Numbered from the stretch's first letter, positions 35,866 through 44,832 are shown. The stretch: DNA of 64,000 bases from Bacillota bacterium (GCA_022706765.1 JAKJBX010000002.1:62001-126000); one strand, 5' to 3'. Numbers and translations are program-made. The notes: generated from the letters alone by a model not told the origin.

Positions 35866-35884
35866 AATGCGGATAATTCGCATT
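35866..35884. promoter_or_regulatory. Candidate Zur operator
   Basis: AATGCG-N7-CGCATT with centre GATAATT lies just after the -10 box, overlapping the transcription start. Fur-family repressors bind A+T-rich dyads at this position, and a Fur/Zur gene is the fourth gene of this operon. Confidence 0.5.
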
Positions 35885-35910
35885 AATATCTGCCCGGAGG
35901 AGGCACATTT

Positions 35911-36882
35911 GTGAAAAAACTGATGGCATTACTTGTGGCAGCGGTATTTATTGCTGTATCGGCAGGCTGCAACCAATCAGCAAATATAGAAAACACCACC
36001 AAAAGCCTTACCGTTTACACCAGCATCTATCCGATGTATGACTTTACCGTTAAAATCGGCGGCGATAAGGTTCGGGTGGTCAACATGATGGCGTCCGGCG
36101 GCGACCCCCATTCGTGGGAACCGTCTGCAAACGACATGGTCAACCTTGAAAAAGCCGATATGTTTATCTATAACGGCGCAGGCATGGAGCATTGGGTGGA
36201 CAAGGTCTTGACGTCGTTGACAAATAAAAGACTTGTTGTTGTCAAGGCGTCAAGCGGCGTCGGCTTGCTTGCAGGACATCAGCACGGTCATGAGGACAAG
36301 GAGCATGCTGACGAACCCGATGGGGATGGGGACGAGCATCACGAGGACGAGGATGAGGGTTTTGACCCCCACGTTTGGCTGAGTCTCAAAAATGCTAAAA
36401 TCCAAATGGAAAACATTAAAAATGCTTTGGCTGGTGCAGACCCCGAAAATGCTGAATACTATAATGCAAACTATGAACGTTATGCGGCGCAGCTTGACGT
36501 ATTGGACGACGAATTCACCGCGGCGCTTGCATCCGTGGCGGGCAAAACCATTGTGGTCACGCATCAGGCGTTCGGCTACCTGTGTCAGGACTATGGATTG
36601 ATGCAGCTTGGCATTGAAGGGCTTTCGCCCTATTCCGAGCCGACGCCGGCAAAGATGGCGGAGGTCATCGCATTTGTGCGGGAAAACAATGTTACGACCA
36701 TCTTTTTTGACGCCGAGGCAAACCCCGGGACAGCAAAAACTATTGCAAACGCAACAGGCGCAAAAACAGCGACTCTGTGGACTATCGGCTATCTGACAGA
36801 AAAACAGACGGCACAGGGGAGCGATTATTTCTCTCTAATGCGTGAAAATCTCACTGCTTTGCAGCTGGCGCTGACGCAGTGA
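35911..36882 (+). CDS. znuA: Zinc ABC transporter substrate-binding lipoprotein
   Basis: The 323-residue lipoprotein has lipobox VSAGC at the end of the signal peptide. The cluster 9 metal-binding fold carries DPHSWEPSANDMVNLEKADMFIYNGAGME, a long His/Asp/Glu-rich loop (HQHGHEDKEHADE ... EHHEDEDEG) typical of zinc-specific ZnuA/AdcA, DPHVWLSLKNA and VTHQAFGYLCQDYG. It delivers Zn2+ (less likely Mn2+) to the permease. Start is GTG 35911 behind GGAGGAGG. Confidence 0.93.
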   Translation: MKKLMALLVAAVFIAVSAGCNQSANIENTTKSLTVYTSIYPMYDFTVKIGGDKVRVVNMMASGGDPHSWEPSANDMVNLEKADMFIYNGAGMEHWVDKVLTSLTNKRLVVVKASSGVGLLAGHQHGHEDKEHADEPDGDGDEHHEDEDEGFDPHVWLSLKNAKIQMENIKNALAGADPENAEYYNANYERYAAQLDVLDDEFTAALASVAGKTIVVTHQAFGYLCQDYGLMQLGIEGLSPYSEPTPAKMAEVIAFVRENNVTTIFFDAEANPGTAKTIANATGAKTATLWTIGYLTEKQTAQGSDYFSLMRENLTALQLALTQ

Positions 36883-36929
36883 CTATCGCACGCAAACCGC
36901 ATGGTGAGAAGGAAAGGACAAGCATTGAT

Positions 36930-37637
36930 ATGAAAGCGATCGAGGTTAAAGACTTAACATTTAGATATGGCAGCAGGACGGTGCTGAGCGGCGTTAGCTT
37001 TGACGTATCGGAAGGTGAGTTTATCGGTGTCATCGGGCTGAACGGCAGCGGAAAAAGCACATTGATTAAGCTGCTTTTGGGGCAGCTCCTGCCGAGGTCC
37101 GGTCAGGTGAGCGTCTATGGAAAACCTGCGCACGAGCACAAGGAGCAAGCGCAGATCGGCTATGTTCCGCAAAATATCGCAAAATATGCGGACTTTCCTG
37201 CCACGGTTTACGAGGTGGTTGAGGCAAATCTGTTTTCACAGATCGGATTGATGCGCTTTGCCGAAAAGCGCCACAGGCAAAAGGTTGCGGATGTGCTGTC
37301 CATGGTAGGTTTGGACGGCAAATTCAAAAGCCTTGTGGGCAACCTTTCGGGCGGGGAGCAGCAAAGGATGATGATCGCACGGACGCTTATCGGCGAACCG
37401 CATCTGCTGTTGCTGGACGAGCCGACCTCGGGCATAGACGCCGAGTCAAGCGTAAAGCTGTGCGACCTTTTATATGCCCTGTGCAAAAAGCAAGGCATCA
37501 CGATCATCATGGTGACGCACGATATAGCGAGCGCATTAGCATATTGTGACAGGTTTTTGTGTATAGAGGACGGCACGCTGGTGGGGCTCAGCAATGCCGC
37601 GCTTGCGCAGGAGCTGGCACATAAGCATAAACATTAA
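36930..37637 (+). CDS. znuC: Zinc ABC transporter ATP-binding protein
   Basis: The 235-residue ATPase has Walker A GLNGSGKST, signature LSGGEQQRM, Walker B LLLLDEP and the H-loop MVTHD. It powers uptake with ZnuA and ZnuB. The ATG at 36930 (MKAIEVKDL) is preferred over a GTG that overlaps the znuA stop, because it gives the usual N terminus and has AAGGAAAGG upstream. The C terminus is HKHKH. Confidence 0.93.
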   Translation: MKAIEVKDLTFRYGSRTVLSGVSFDVSEGEFIGVIGLNGSGKSTLIKLLLGQLLPRSGQVSVYGKPAHEHKEQAQIGYVPQNIAKYADFPATVYEVVEANLFSQIGLMRFAEKRHRQKVADVLSMVGLDGKFKSLVGNLSGGEQQRMMIARTLIGEPHLLLLDEPTSGIDAESSVKLCDLLYALCKKQGITIIMVTHDIASALAYCDRFLCIEDGTLVGLSNAALAQELAHKHKH

Positions 37638-37666
37638 ACACACCATCGAAGCGGAGGAGAAACAAG

Positions 37667-38476
37667 ATGCCGGAGCTTTTGCAATACGATTTTATGAGAA
37701 GGGCTTTCTTGGTCGGCATACTGCTTGCGGTCGTCGTGCCGTGTATCGGCGTGGTCATCGTGTTAAAACGCCTGTCGATGATCGGCGACGCACTGTCGCA
37801 CACCTCGCTTGCAGGCGTTGCGGCGGGGCTTGTGCTGGGTATCAATCCCGTGCTGGGCGCAGTCGTCACCTGTATCCTTGCCGCACTCGGTATTGAAGCC
37901 ATCCGCAAGAAGATCCCCAAATACGCCGAGATCGCCATCGCCGTTGTCATGTCGGCAGGCATCGGGCTTGCCGGTGTTTTGTCGGGGCTTGTCAAAAGCT
38001 CGGCAAACTTCAACAGCTTTCTGTTCGGCTCTATTGTCGCCATCAGTGACTTTGAGCTGGTGCTGGTGATCGGCGTCTGCGTTGCGGTTTTGGCGGAATG
38101 CATCCTTTTATATAAAGAACTGTTCTATATCACCTTTGATGAGCAATTTGCCAAGCTTGCCGGCGTACCAGTCCGGCTGATCAATTTTATTTTTACGATT
38201 TTAACGGCAGCAGCGGTCTCGGTCGCCGCACGCACGGTCGGTGCGCTGGTGGTATCGTCGCTGATGGTGGTGCCGGTTGTGTGTGCGATCCAGCTGGCAA
38301 AAAGCTATAAGCAAACCGTGGTTTTCTCGGTGTTGTTTGCCGTGCTGTTTACGATTTCAGGACTTTGCATATCCTTTTATGCAGGACTGAAACCCGGCGG
38401 CACGATTGTGCTGACGGGGGTGGCGGCATTGGTTGTGATTATGGGCGTCAAACGCATCACGAAACAGGAGGGATAA
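37667..38476 (+). CDS. znuB: Zinc ABC transporter permease
   Basis: The 269-residue membrane protein of the cluster 9 permease family has about eight TM helices. The start region is LLQYDFMRRAFLVGILLAVVVPCIGVVIVLKRLSMIGDALSHTSLAGVAAG, with the family ALSH signature intact. ATG 37667 has GGAGGAG upstream. It is located between znuC and the Fur-family regulator. Confidence 0.94.
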   Translation: MPELLQYDFMRRAFLVGILLAVVVPCIGVVIVLKRLSMIGDALSHTSLAGVAAGLVLGINPVLGAVVTCILAALGIEAIRKKIPKYAEIAIAVVMSAGIGLAGVLSGLVKSSANFNSFLFGSIVAISDFELVLVIGVCVAVLAECILLYKELFYITFDEQFAKLAGVPVRLINFIFTILTAAAVSVAARTVGALVVSSLMVVPVVCAIQLAKSYKQTVVFSVLFAVLFTISGLCISFYAGLKPGGTIVLTGVAALVVIMGVKRITKQEG

Positions 38477-38479
38477 GGT

Positions 38480-38896
38480 TTGAAAGAATATTGGAAAAGC
38501 GGACTGAAAAAGACGAGGCAGAGGGATTGTATCTTTAACATTTTGCAAAATGCAAAGAACCCAATGACGGCGATCGAAATCCACAGCGAAGCACAGAAGA
38601 GCAGCGTCAATATGTGGCTCTCCACGATTTACCGCATACTGGATCTGTTCACAGGAAAGGGTCTTGTCGAAAAGAACTTTTTGGTCGGCGACGACATTGC
38701 AACCTATGTGCTTTGCAGTGATATGCACAGCCATTTTGCTGTCTGCGTGTCCTGCCGAAAGCGCTTCCCGATGGAGTACTGTCCCGTCGGTCACGTTGAG
38801 CCGTCGGGTGATTTTTATGTCACGGGACATAAGCTTGAAATGGTGGGCTACTGCAAAGACTGCTACATCGATAGGGTGAAGGAGGGCAACATATGA
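38480..38896 (+). CDS. zur: Fur-family transcriptional regulator, likely zinc-responsive (Zur)
   Basis: The 138-residue repressor has an N-terminal winged helix (KKTRQRDCIFNILQNAKNPMTAIEIH, STIYRILDLFTGKGLVEKN) and a C-terminal dimerisation domain with two CxxC pairs (CVSC and CKDC) for structural zinc. As the last transporter-linked gene of znuACB it most likely represses the operon when zinc is plentiful. Start TTG 38480 lies 3 nt after the znuB stop behind GGAGG. The stop overlaps the next gene by four bases. Confidence 0.88.
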   Translation: MKEYWKSGLKKTRQRDCIFNILQNAKNPMTAIEIHSEAQKSSVNMWLSTIYRILDLFTGKGLVEKNFLVGDDIATYVLCSDMHSHFAVCVSCRKRFPMEYCPVGHVEPSGDFYVTGHKLEMVGYCKDCYIDRVKEGNI

Positions 38897-39639
38897 AGGC
38901 GCTCATTACGGGCGCAAGCTCGGGCATCGGGCGGGATATGGCAATCATGCTGAGCGGGATGGGCTGCGACCTTATCGTCGTCGCACGGCGGGAGGACAGG
39001 CTGTTGGCGCTAAAAGACAGTCTCAAAACCGATGTTTTGGTGATATGCGCCGACATCTCCACGCCCGAAGCGTGTGCCGCACTATATGAGCAGGTCAAGG
39101 ACAAAGGCATTGATATTGTCGTTAACAACGCCGGCTTCGGACTTATCGGACGGTTTTCCGAAACCGACCCTGACCGTGAGCTTTGTATGATCGACACGAA
39201 CATCAAGGCGGTGCATGTTTTGACCAAGCTGTTTTTACGAGACTTTGCCGCAAGGGATTCGGGGTATATTTTAAACGTCGCATCCTCGGCGGCATTTACG
39301 CCCGGACCGCTGATGGCAACCTACTACGCCACAAAGGCGTACGTCCTGCGGCTGACCGAGGCGGTACATGAGGAGTTGCGTGTGAAAAAAAGCAGGGTCT
39401 ATATGGGTGTGCTTTGCCCCGGTCCGGTGCACACCGAGTTCGGCAGGGTCGCCAATGTCACCTTTGGCGTCCGGGGACTTCAAAGCGCCTATGTCGCACG
39501 CTATGCCGTCAAAAAAATGTTTCAGAAAAAAGTTGTCATCATCCCCGGTACGCTAATGAAACTCTCACGGTTTTTGACCAAAGTCCTGCCGGACAGATGG
39601 CTGGCAAGGGTCGTTTATAAAATTCAAAAACGTAAATAG
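38893..39639 (+). CDS. Short-chain dehydrogenase/reductase
   Basis: The 248-residue classical SDR has TGASSGIGR (cofactor loop), NNAGFG, and the catalytic set Ser-Tyr-Lys in NVASSAAF ... TYYATKAYV. The Arg after the first strand (VVARRED) favours NADP(H). The substrate is not evident. Its coupling to zur by ATGA overlap is probably fortuitous. It resembles the YqjQ/DltE-like cluster of SDRs of unknown function. Confidence 0.88.
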   Translation: MKALITGASSGIGRDMAIMLSGMGCDLIVVARREDRLLALKDSLKTDVLVICADISTPEACAALYEQVKDKGIDIVVNNAGFGLIGRFSETDPDRELCMIDTNIKAVHVLTKLFLRDFAARDSGYILNVASSAAFTPGPLMATYYATKAYVLRLTEAVHEELRVKKSRVYMGVLCPGPVHTEFGRVANVTFGVRGLQSAYVARYAVKKMFQKKVVIIPGTLMKLSRFLTKVLPDRWLARVVYKIQKRK

Positions 39640-39751
39640 CTCGTCGAAAGGATGTCCTTCGCCTCGTTGAAACGGGATTTTTTAGTCCGTTTGGTTGCAA
39701 AAGGGTATATTTTCCAATTCATATGACTATACTGTCATTGAGGTGATATGA

Positions 39752-40036
39752 ATGATGGAAGAGATAAAACCCGTACTGTTTGAGAACGCCCGCATCGAAA
39801 CGGAAAAGGACAAGCTGCGCAGCGAGATTATCCATGACTTGATTACCGCCAAGACGGAGCTTTCAAACGCCGTGCAAAATTATGATTTTGCCGACACGGA
39901 CGAGTTGGTGGATCTGTACGCATACAGGATTATCGCCGCACAGACGCAGTACAACAGGCTTTTGAAAAAAGCGAAGGAGCACGGGCTTTCCAATCCGGAA
40001 TATTTGAATCATCAGGTAAAAATCGTCAAACGATAA
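39752..40036 (+). CDS. DUF2508 (YaaL-like) small protein
   Basis: The 94-residue helical protein has LITAKTELSNAVQNYDFADTDELVDLYAYRIIAAQTQYNRLLKKAKE, the DUF2508 pattern. In many Clostridia this gene sits next to bofA, but here no bofA is adjacent. GAGGTGAT precedes ATG 39752. Function unknown. Confidence 0.75.
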   Translation: MMEEIKPVLFENARIETEKDKLRSEIIHDLITAKTELSNAVQNYDFADTDELVDLYAYRIIAAQTQYNRLLKKAKEHGLSNPEYLNHQVKIVKR

Positions 40037-40115
40037 TAAATCCCGCCTTATCTTTTTCCGGAGTAATCGCATAGCTTTTTTTGCCTCGGGAAATAATATC
40101 GGTGAGGTGAATAAT

Positions 40116-40361
40116 GTGACGAAGAACTTTGATTATGACAGCGTCAGCGTCTATGACAGGCTGATGCGTGCGTGGGAAAACTCAATGGAGCTGACGAGAG
40201 ACTTTCAGATGTACGCCGAGCGGATACCTGATGGCGAGATTGCGGATATGTTCAAGGAGTTTTCGGAGGACGAGGCGATGCATGCCGCAAGACTGAGAAG
40301 CATTCTCGAAAAAGAGCGCAGCACCAATCAGATTGAGGCTGACCGTGATTTGATGTTTTGA
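40116..40361 (+). CDS. Small four-helix, ferritin-like protein
   Basis: The ~81-residue protein starts at GTG 40116 (GAGGTGA is 5-6 nt upstream; GTG 40107 is an alternative). It contains MRAWENSMELTRDFQMYAERIPDGEIADMFKEFSEDEAMHAARLRSILEKE. The two E..H-like patterns (ENSME, EDEAMHAARL) recall rubrerythrin-type helices, but a full four-helix di-iron site is not present. Function unknown. Confidence 0.6.
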   Translation: MTKNFDYDSVSVYDRLMRAWENSMELTRDFQMYAERIPDGEIADMFKEFSEDEAMHAARLRSILEKERSTNQIEADRDLMF

Positions 40362-40368
40362 AACAAAA

Positions 40369-40399
40369 ATCCGCTGACGTATGTCAGCGGATTTTTAAT
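40369..40399. terminator. Bidirectional terminator between the ferritin-like gene and tcdA
   Basis: AAAATCCGCTGAC GTAT GTCAGCGGATTTT forms a strong hairpin with T-runs on both strands. It includes the last codons of tcdA. Confidence 0.8.
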
Positions 40400-41154
40400 A
40401 TATCTTTTAATATGTCTTTGATGACCTCGCCGGCGATAATCAGCCCGACGACCGGCGGCACAAAAGCGTTGCTGCCGGGGATCTGCCTGCGGTCGGTGCA
40501 TTTTCGCACTGTATCGGGCGGACAGATACAGTTTGAGCGGCAGCTGCTCGACATATCCTCCGACGGCGGGAGCGGAGGTTCCTTTGAATAGACGACTTTC
40601 AAGGCGCCGATCCCCCTGCTGCGCAGCTCCTTGCGCATCACCTTTGCCAGCGGGCAAACGGAGGTCTTATAGATGTCGGTCACCATAAACTGCGTGGGAT
40701 CGAGCTTGTTGCCCGCCCCCATTGAGCTGATGATTGGTACGTTTGCCGCGTGAGAGCGCATAACCAGTTCCAGCTTGCCGGTGACGGTGTCGATGGCGTC
40801 AACGATGTAGGAATATTCCGAAAAATCGTATTGGTCGGCAACGTCGGGACCGTAAAAGGTTCTGTGCGCGTTGACGGCGGCGTCGGGATTGATGTCCAAA
40901 ACCCGCTCCTTCGCTACGTCTACCTTGTATTTGCCGACGGTTTTTCCTGTGGCGATGATTTGGCGGTTGATGTTGGTGAGGCACACCTTGTCGTCGTCAA
41001 ATAAATCCAGCGTGCCCACGCCGCTTCTTGCGAGCGCTTCTACGGTATAGCCGCCGACGCCGCCGATGCCGAACACGGCGACCCTGGCGTTTTTCAGGCG
41101 CGCCATCCCCTCCTTGCCGAACATCAGCTCCGTCCGAGAAAATCTGTTAAGCAT
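40384..41154 (-). CDS. tcdA: tRNA threonylcarbamoyladenosine dehydratase
   Basis: The 256-residue ThiF/E1-like enzyme is of the TcdA (CsdL/YgdL) family, which cyclises t6A37 in tRNA. The nucleotide-binding motif is VFGIGGVGGYTVEALARSGVGTLDLFDDD, followed by NINRQIIATGKTVGKYKV and YIVDAIDTVTGKLEL. A C-terminal segment with several Cys (CRSNCICPP) is odd for the family and may bind metal. It is the last gene of the metB-like/malY/tcdA operon. Confidence 0.9.
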   Translation of the reverse strand: MLNRFSRTELMFGKEGMARLKNARVAVFGIGGVGGYTVEALARSGVGTLDLFDDDKVCLTNINRQIIATGKTVGKYKVDVAKERVLDINPDAAVNAHRTFYGPDVADQYDFSEYSYIVDAIDTVTGKLELVMRSHAANVPIISSMGAGNKLDPTQFMVTDIYKTSVCPLAKVMRKELRSRGIGALKVVYSKEPPLPPSEDMSSSCRSNCICPPDTVRKCTDRRQIPGSNAFVPPVVGLIIAGEVIKDILKDILKIR

Positions 41155-41176
41155 GCCATAACCTCCATGATTGGTA

Positions 41177-42352
41177 TTATCCGATGTCCGACAGCGCGCT
41201 TTTCAAATGCAAAAGCGCCTGCTCTACGTTGATGCGAGGGGTAGCCAGGTTGATGCGCTGGAAACCCTCTCCCTCCTCGCCGAAGGAAGTGCCGCCTGAA
41301 AGCCACAGATTTGCCTTTTCGGTCACCCATTTGTCAAGCGCCGCCTGCGTCATACCCAGAGCCCTGAAATCAAGCCACATCAGGTAGGTACCCTCAGTGT
41401 CGGTCACCTTTATCTGAGGCATATGCTCCGCGATATAGTCTTTTGTGAAATCAATGTTCCCCTTAATGTATGCACAAAGCGCATTTAGCCATTCCCCGCC
41501 GAAGTCATACGCCGCCTTGCAGCCGATCAGCCCGAATGTGCCGGCGTTGCTGTAACCACTGGTATGCATTTCGCTAACCAGCCGTTTTTTTAGCTCGGGG
41601 TTTTTGACGAAGATGTTGGCGTTTTGCAGCCCGGGCTGGTTAAACGCCTTGCTGGGGGCGGTGCAGACCAGACTGAACCCGTCAAAGTCCTCTCCCGCAT
41701 TCCAAAACGGCGTGTGCGGTCTTGTCAGAGCGAATTCGCCATGGATTTCGTCCGACACCACAACGACGCCGTGCTTTTTACAGATGCCGCCCATCCTGCT
41801 TAGCTCGTCCTTTGACCAGACGCGCCCCACGGGGTTGTGCGGCGAGCACAGGATAAACAGCCTGACCTTTTCGTCAACGATTTTTTGTTCGAAATCCGCA
41901 AAATCCACCTCATACCTGCCGCCGTTGTTCACGAGCGGATTGTTGACCAGCCTGCGGTTGTTGCTCAAAACACTTTTAAAAAAAGGATAATATACGGGCT
42001 TTTGCACCAGCACGCCGTCGCCCTCCCTGGTATAAGCCCGGATGGCGCAGTTGATGGCAAAAACGACGCCGACCGTGACGACGGTCCAATCCCTTTGGAC
42101 GTCGAGTGAATGGCGGTTTGAAAACCAGCTGTGAACCGAAACATAGTAGTCGTCTTTCGGATCGGTGTAGCCGTATATGCCGTGTTCGCAGCGTTTGGTG
42201 AGCGCGGCGATGACCTCCGGCGGCGACTTAAAGTCCATGTCCGCGACCCAAAGGGGCAGTATGCCGTCGGGCTTGCCCCGCTCGGCGGCAAAATCATATT
42301 TGAGCGAGCCGGTGTTTGTCCGGTCGATGATCTCGTCAAAATGGTATGTCAT
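41177..42352 (-). CDS. MalY/PatB-type C-S lyase
   Basis: The 391-residue PLP fold-type I aminotransferase-like enzyme has LPLWVADMDFKSPPEV, CSPHNPVGRVWSKDEL and the PLP lysine in SLVCTAPSKAFNQPGLQNAN. This family has cystathionine beta-lyase activity (cystathionine to homocysteine). It overlaps the upstream Cys/Met PLP enzyme by four bases, so both act in trans-sulfuration or sulfur recycling. Confidence 0.88.
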   Translation of the reverse strand: MTYHFDEIIDRTNTGSLKYDFAAERGKPDGILPLWVADMDFKSPPEVIAALTKRCEHGIYGYTDPKDDYYVSVHSWFSNRHSLDVQRDWTVVTVGVVFAINCAIRAYTREGDGVLVQKPVYYPFFKSVLSNNRRLVNNPLVNNGGRYEVDFADFEQKIVDEKVRLFILCSPHNPVGRVWSKDELSRMGGICKKHGVVVVSDEIHGEFALTRPHTPFWNAGEDFDGFSLVCTAPSKAFNQPGLQNANIFVKNPELKKRLVSEMHTSGYSNAGTFGLIGCKAAYDFGGEWLNALCAYIKGNIDFTKDYIAEHMPQIKVTDTEGTYLMWLDFRALGMTQAALDKWVTEKANLWLSGGTSFGEEGEGFQRINLATPRINVEQALLHLKSALSDIG

Positions 42353-43458
42353 GCATCCTCACGCTCCAATGCCTGTTTTAGGTCGGCGATGATGTCGCCG
42401 ACATGCTCGATGCCGACGGACAGCCGTAACAGCCTGTCGTCGACCCCGAGACGGCGCCGAATGTCCTCGGGGATGGCGCTGTGCGTCTGCACTGCGGGAT
42501 AGGTGATGAGGGTTTCGCACCCGCCGAGGCTTTCTGCAAAGTAGATGACCCCGACCTTTCTTAATACCTGCTCGACAACGGCGGTGTCCCTGACCGAAAA
42601 GGACAGCACGGCGCCGCTGCCTGTGTAATAGACCTTTGTGACTTCGGGATGCGCCGACAAAAACGCCGCAATCGCCGCCGCATTTTCCTGCTGCCTGTCC
42701 ATCCTGACGGCAAGCGTCTTGATGCCGCGCAGGACCAGCCAGCTGTCGAACGGCGCAAGGACGGCGCCCTCTGATTTTTGTATCAGTTTAAGCGCGTCGG
42801 CGATGCCGTCGTCATTTGTGGTGATGAGCCCTGCCAGCGTGTCGTTGTGACCTGCCAGGAACTTTGTCGCGCTGTAAACCGCAATGTCCGCTCCCAAATC
42901 CAGCGGCTTTTGCAGATAGGGTGTTAAAAGCGTGTTGTCGACGATGGAAAGCGCCCCGTGCGCTTTGGCAAGCGCAGAGAGCCTGGCGATGTCGGCGACC
43001 TTGAGCATGGGGTTGGTGGGAGTCTCAAACAGTATCGCTTTGGTGTTGGGTTTGATGCTGCGCTCGACGCCGTCAAGATCGGTGATGTTGACATAAGTCG
43101 TTTCAATGCCGTATTTGGCATAGATTTCTTCAAAAAGGCGGTAGGTGCCGCCGTACAAATCGTCGCTGATGACCAGGTGGTCGCCCGTTGCGAACAGCTT
43201 TGCAACGGTGGTGATCGCCGCCATACCGCTGGAAAACGCAAAGCCGTGCCTCGCGTTGTCGAGGATGGCGATGGTTTTTTCGAGCGCTTCACGCGTCGGG
43301 TTTTGCAGGCGCGAATAGTCGTAGCCTGTGGTTTCGTTCAGCGCAGGATGTCGAAACGTTGCGCTTTGATAGATTGGCATGCTCACGGCACCTGTTGTCT
43401 TATCGTATCCGATTGCTCCGTGAACCAATTGTGTTTCCGCTTTTAACTGACGCTCCAT
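42349..43458 (-). CDS. Cys/Met metabolism PLP enzyme (cystathionine gamma-synthase/beta-lyase type)
   Basis: The 369-residue trans-sulfuration enzyme has YDYSRLQNPTREALE, GMAAI, ETPTNPMLKVADI and the PLP lysine region SATKFLAGHNDTLAG. It either makes cystathionine from O-acylhomoserine or splits it; sequence alone does not decide. The gene has its own upstream promoter. The 5' leader contains an R2 element in antisense orientation. Confidence 0.87.
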   Translation of the reverse strand: MERQLKAETQLVHGAIGYDKTTGAVSMPIYQSATFRHPALNETTGYDYSRLQNPTREALEKTIAILDNARHGFAFSSGMAAITTVAKLFATGDHLVISDDLYGGTYRLFEEIYAKYGIETTYVNITDLDGVERSIKPNTKAILFETPTNPMLKVADIARLSALAKAHGALSIVDNTLLTPYLQKPLDLGADIAVYSATKFLAGHNDTLAGLITTNDDGIADALKLIQKSEGAVLAPFDSWLVLRGIKTLAVRMDRQQENAAAIAAFLSAHPEVTKVYYTGSGAVLSFSVRDTAVVEQVLRKVGVIYFAESLGGCETLITYPAVQTHSAIPEDIRRRLGVDDRLLRLSVGIEHVGDIIADLKQALEREDA

Positions 43459-43480
43459 GTCCGGCGACCTCCTTTTTAAA

Positions 43481-43576
43481 TATTTACGCTCCGACGAAAG
43501 TAAATTCCGCCTGCGCTTACGCCCGCGCGGCGAGCGGATGCGTTCAGGGAAGCGCTGCGCACCCGAACGCTTTTGG
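43481..43576 (+). repeat. Dispersed element R2, copy 3 (divergent)
   Basis: It reads TTTACGCTCCGACGAAAGTA, AATTCCGCCTGCGCTTACG and, after an inserted ~35-nt G+C-rich stretch, CCGAACGCTTTTGG. The 5' hairpin half is missing. It lies in the predicted transcribed leader of the minus-strand Cys/Met operon. Confidence 0.55.
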
Positions 43577-43587
43577 TATTAAGACTT

Positions 43588-43616
43588 ATTATAACACCGC
43601 GTAAAAATATTATCAA
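43588..43616 (-). promoter_or_regulatory. Promoter of the Cys/Met-malY-tcdA operon
   Basis: On the minus strand TTGATA (43616-43611), a 17-nt spacer and TATAAT (43593-43588). No copy of the 21-bp dyad found at cysK, the Rrf2 gene and metY is visible here. Confidence 0.75.
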
Positions 43617-43654
43617 CACTATTTTTATGTTGCTTTTTGCCTTGGGGAAAGTCA

Positions 43655-43737
43655 TCAGCGCATCGCCGTAACCCTTTGTCAAGGAATATTTCAATCTTTA
43701 TATATATATGGGCATGGAAATGCCCGTATATATAAAA
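43655..43737 (-). repeat. Dispersed hairpin-core element R1, copy F (reverse)
   Basis: On the minus strand TATATATACGGGCAT TTCC ATGCCCATATATATA forms a hairpin, followed by the core ATATTCCTTGACAAAGGG and TTACGGCGATGCGC. It sits between the end of cysK and the next operon promoter. Confidence 0.75.
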
Positions 43738-43773
43738 ACCCGCCCATAAACATGAGCGGGCAAAAGGGTGTGT

Positions 43774-44706
43774 TTATTCAGCGAAAAGCGGGGTCGACAG
43801 ATATCGCTCCCCTGTGTCGGGCAGCAGCACGACAATAACCTTGCCGGCGTTTTCAGGACGTTTTGCAAGCTCCGTCGCAGCCCAAACAGCGGCGCCGGAT
43901 GAAATACCGGTGAGCAGCCCTTCCGTTTTGGACAGCTTCCTGCCAGTTTCAAAGGCGTCCTCATTTTTGACCTTGATGACCTCGTCATAGATTTCGGTGT
44001 TGAGCGTGTCGGGCACAAAGCCCGCACCGATGCCCTGGATTTTATGCGGACCTGCCTTGCCCTCGGACAAAACAGGCGAATCAAACGGCTCGACCGCCAC
44101 AACCTTGATGTTCGGATTCTTTGACTTCAAGAATTCACCCGCACCGCTGATCGTGCCGCCCGTGCCGACGCCCGATACGAATATATCAACCTTGCCGTCG
44201 GTGTCCTCCCAGATTTCGGGTCCTGTCGTCTTTTTGTGCACCAGAGGATTGGCGGGGTTGGTAAATTGTCCGGGCAGGAAAGCGTTCGGGGTTTCCTCCG
44301 CAAGCTCTTGCGCCTTGGCGATGGCGCCTTTCATACCCTTTGCGCCCTCGGTCAGAACCAGCTCCGCACCGTACGCTTTCAAAAGGTTTCTGCGTTCGAC
44401 GCTCATCGTCTCGGGCATGGTCAGGATGATACGGTACCCTCTTGCGGCGGCGACCGACGCCAGACCGATGCCGGTGTTTCCGCTGGTCGGCTCAATAATG
44501 ACGGAATCCTTGTTCAAAAGACCCTTTTCCTCGGCGTCCTCGATCATCGCCTTGGCGATCCTGTCCTTAACGCTGCCTGCGGGGTTGTAATACTCCAATT
44601 TAGCGATAACCGTTGACGAAAGACCTTGCGCCCTGTTATAGTGGGACAGCTCCAACAGCGGCGTATTCCCGATGAGATCCGTCAAGCTTGTGTAGACTTT
44701 TGGCAT
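43774..44706 (-). CDS. cysK: Cysteine synthase A
   Basis: The 310-residue O-acetylserine sulfhydrylase has [11 protein letters not shown] lysine in [18 protein letters not shown], the Asn loop [15 protein letters not shown] and [14 protein letters not shown]. It makes cysteine from O-acetylserine and sulfide. It is divergent from the CymR-type regulator gene. In B. subtilis CysK also acts as CymR co-repressor partner, and the pairing here fits that. AAGGAGG precedes ATG 44706. Confidence 0.96.
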   Translation of the reverse strand: MPKVYTSLTDLIGNTPLLELSHYNRAQGLSSTVIAKLEYYNPAGSVKDRIAKAMIEDAEEKGLLNKDSVIIEPTSGNTGIGLASVAAARGYRIILTMPETMSVERRNLLKAYGAELVLTEGAKGMKGAIAKAQELAEETPNAFLPGQFTNPANPLVHKKTTGPEIWEDTDGKVDIFVSGVGTGGTISGAGEFLKSKNPNIKVVAVEPFDSPVLSEGKAGPHKIQGIGAGFVPDTLNTEIYDEVIKVKNEDAFETGRKLSKTEGLLTGISSGAAVWAATELAKRPENAGKVIVVLLPDTGERYLSTPLFAE

Positions 44707-44729
44707 AATAATGACCTCCTTAATTTTTT

Positions 44730-44829
44730 CTTATAGGAAATTTGACAAATTTCCTATAAGATAAAAGCAATTAATTCATTCCCTGGCAAAGGGTTTCGGC
44801 TGCGCACCTAAAACGCCAAAGGCGTTTTG
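44730..44829 (+). repeat. Dispersed hairpin-core element R1, copy G
   Basis: CTTATAGGAAATTTG and its exact complement flank a single base (44730-44760). Then come the core (AATTCATTCCCTGGCAAAGG, TTTCGGCTGCGCACC) and AAAACGCC AAA GGCGTTTT, the same final hairpin as copy A. It lies in the cysK leader, divergent from cysK. Confidence 0.85.
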
Positions 44830-44832
44830 GTA

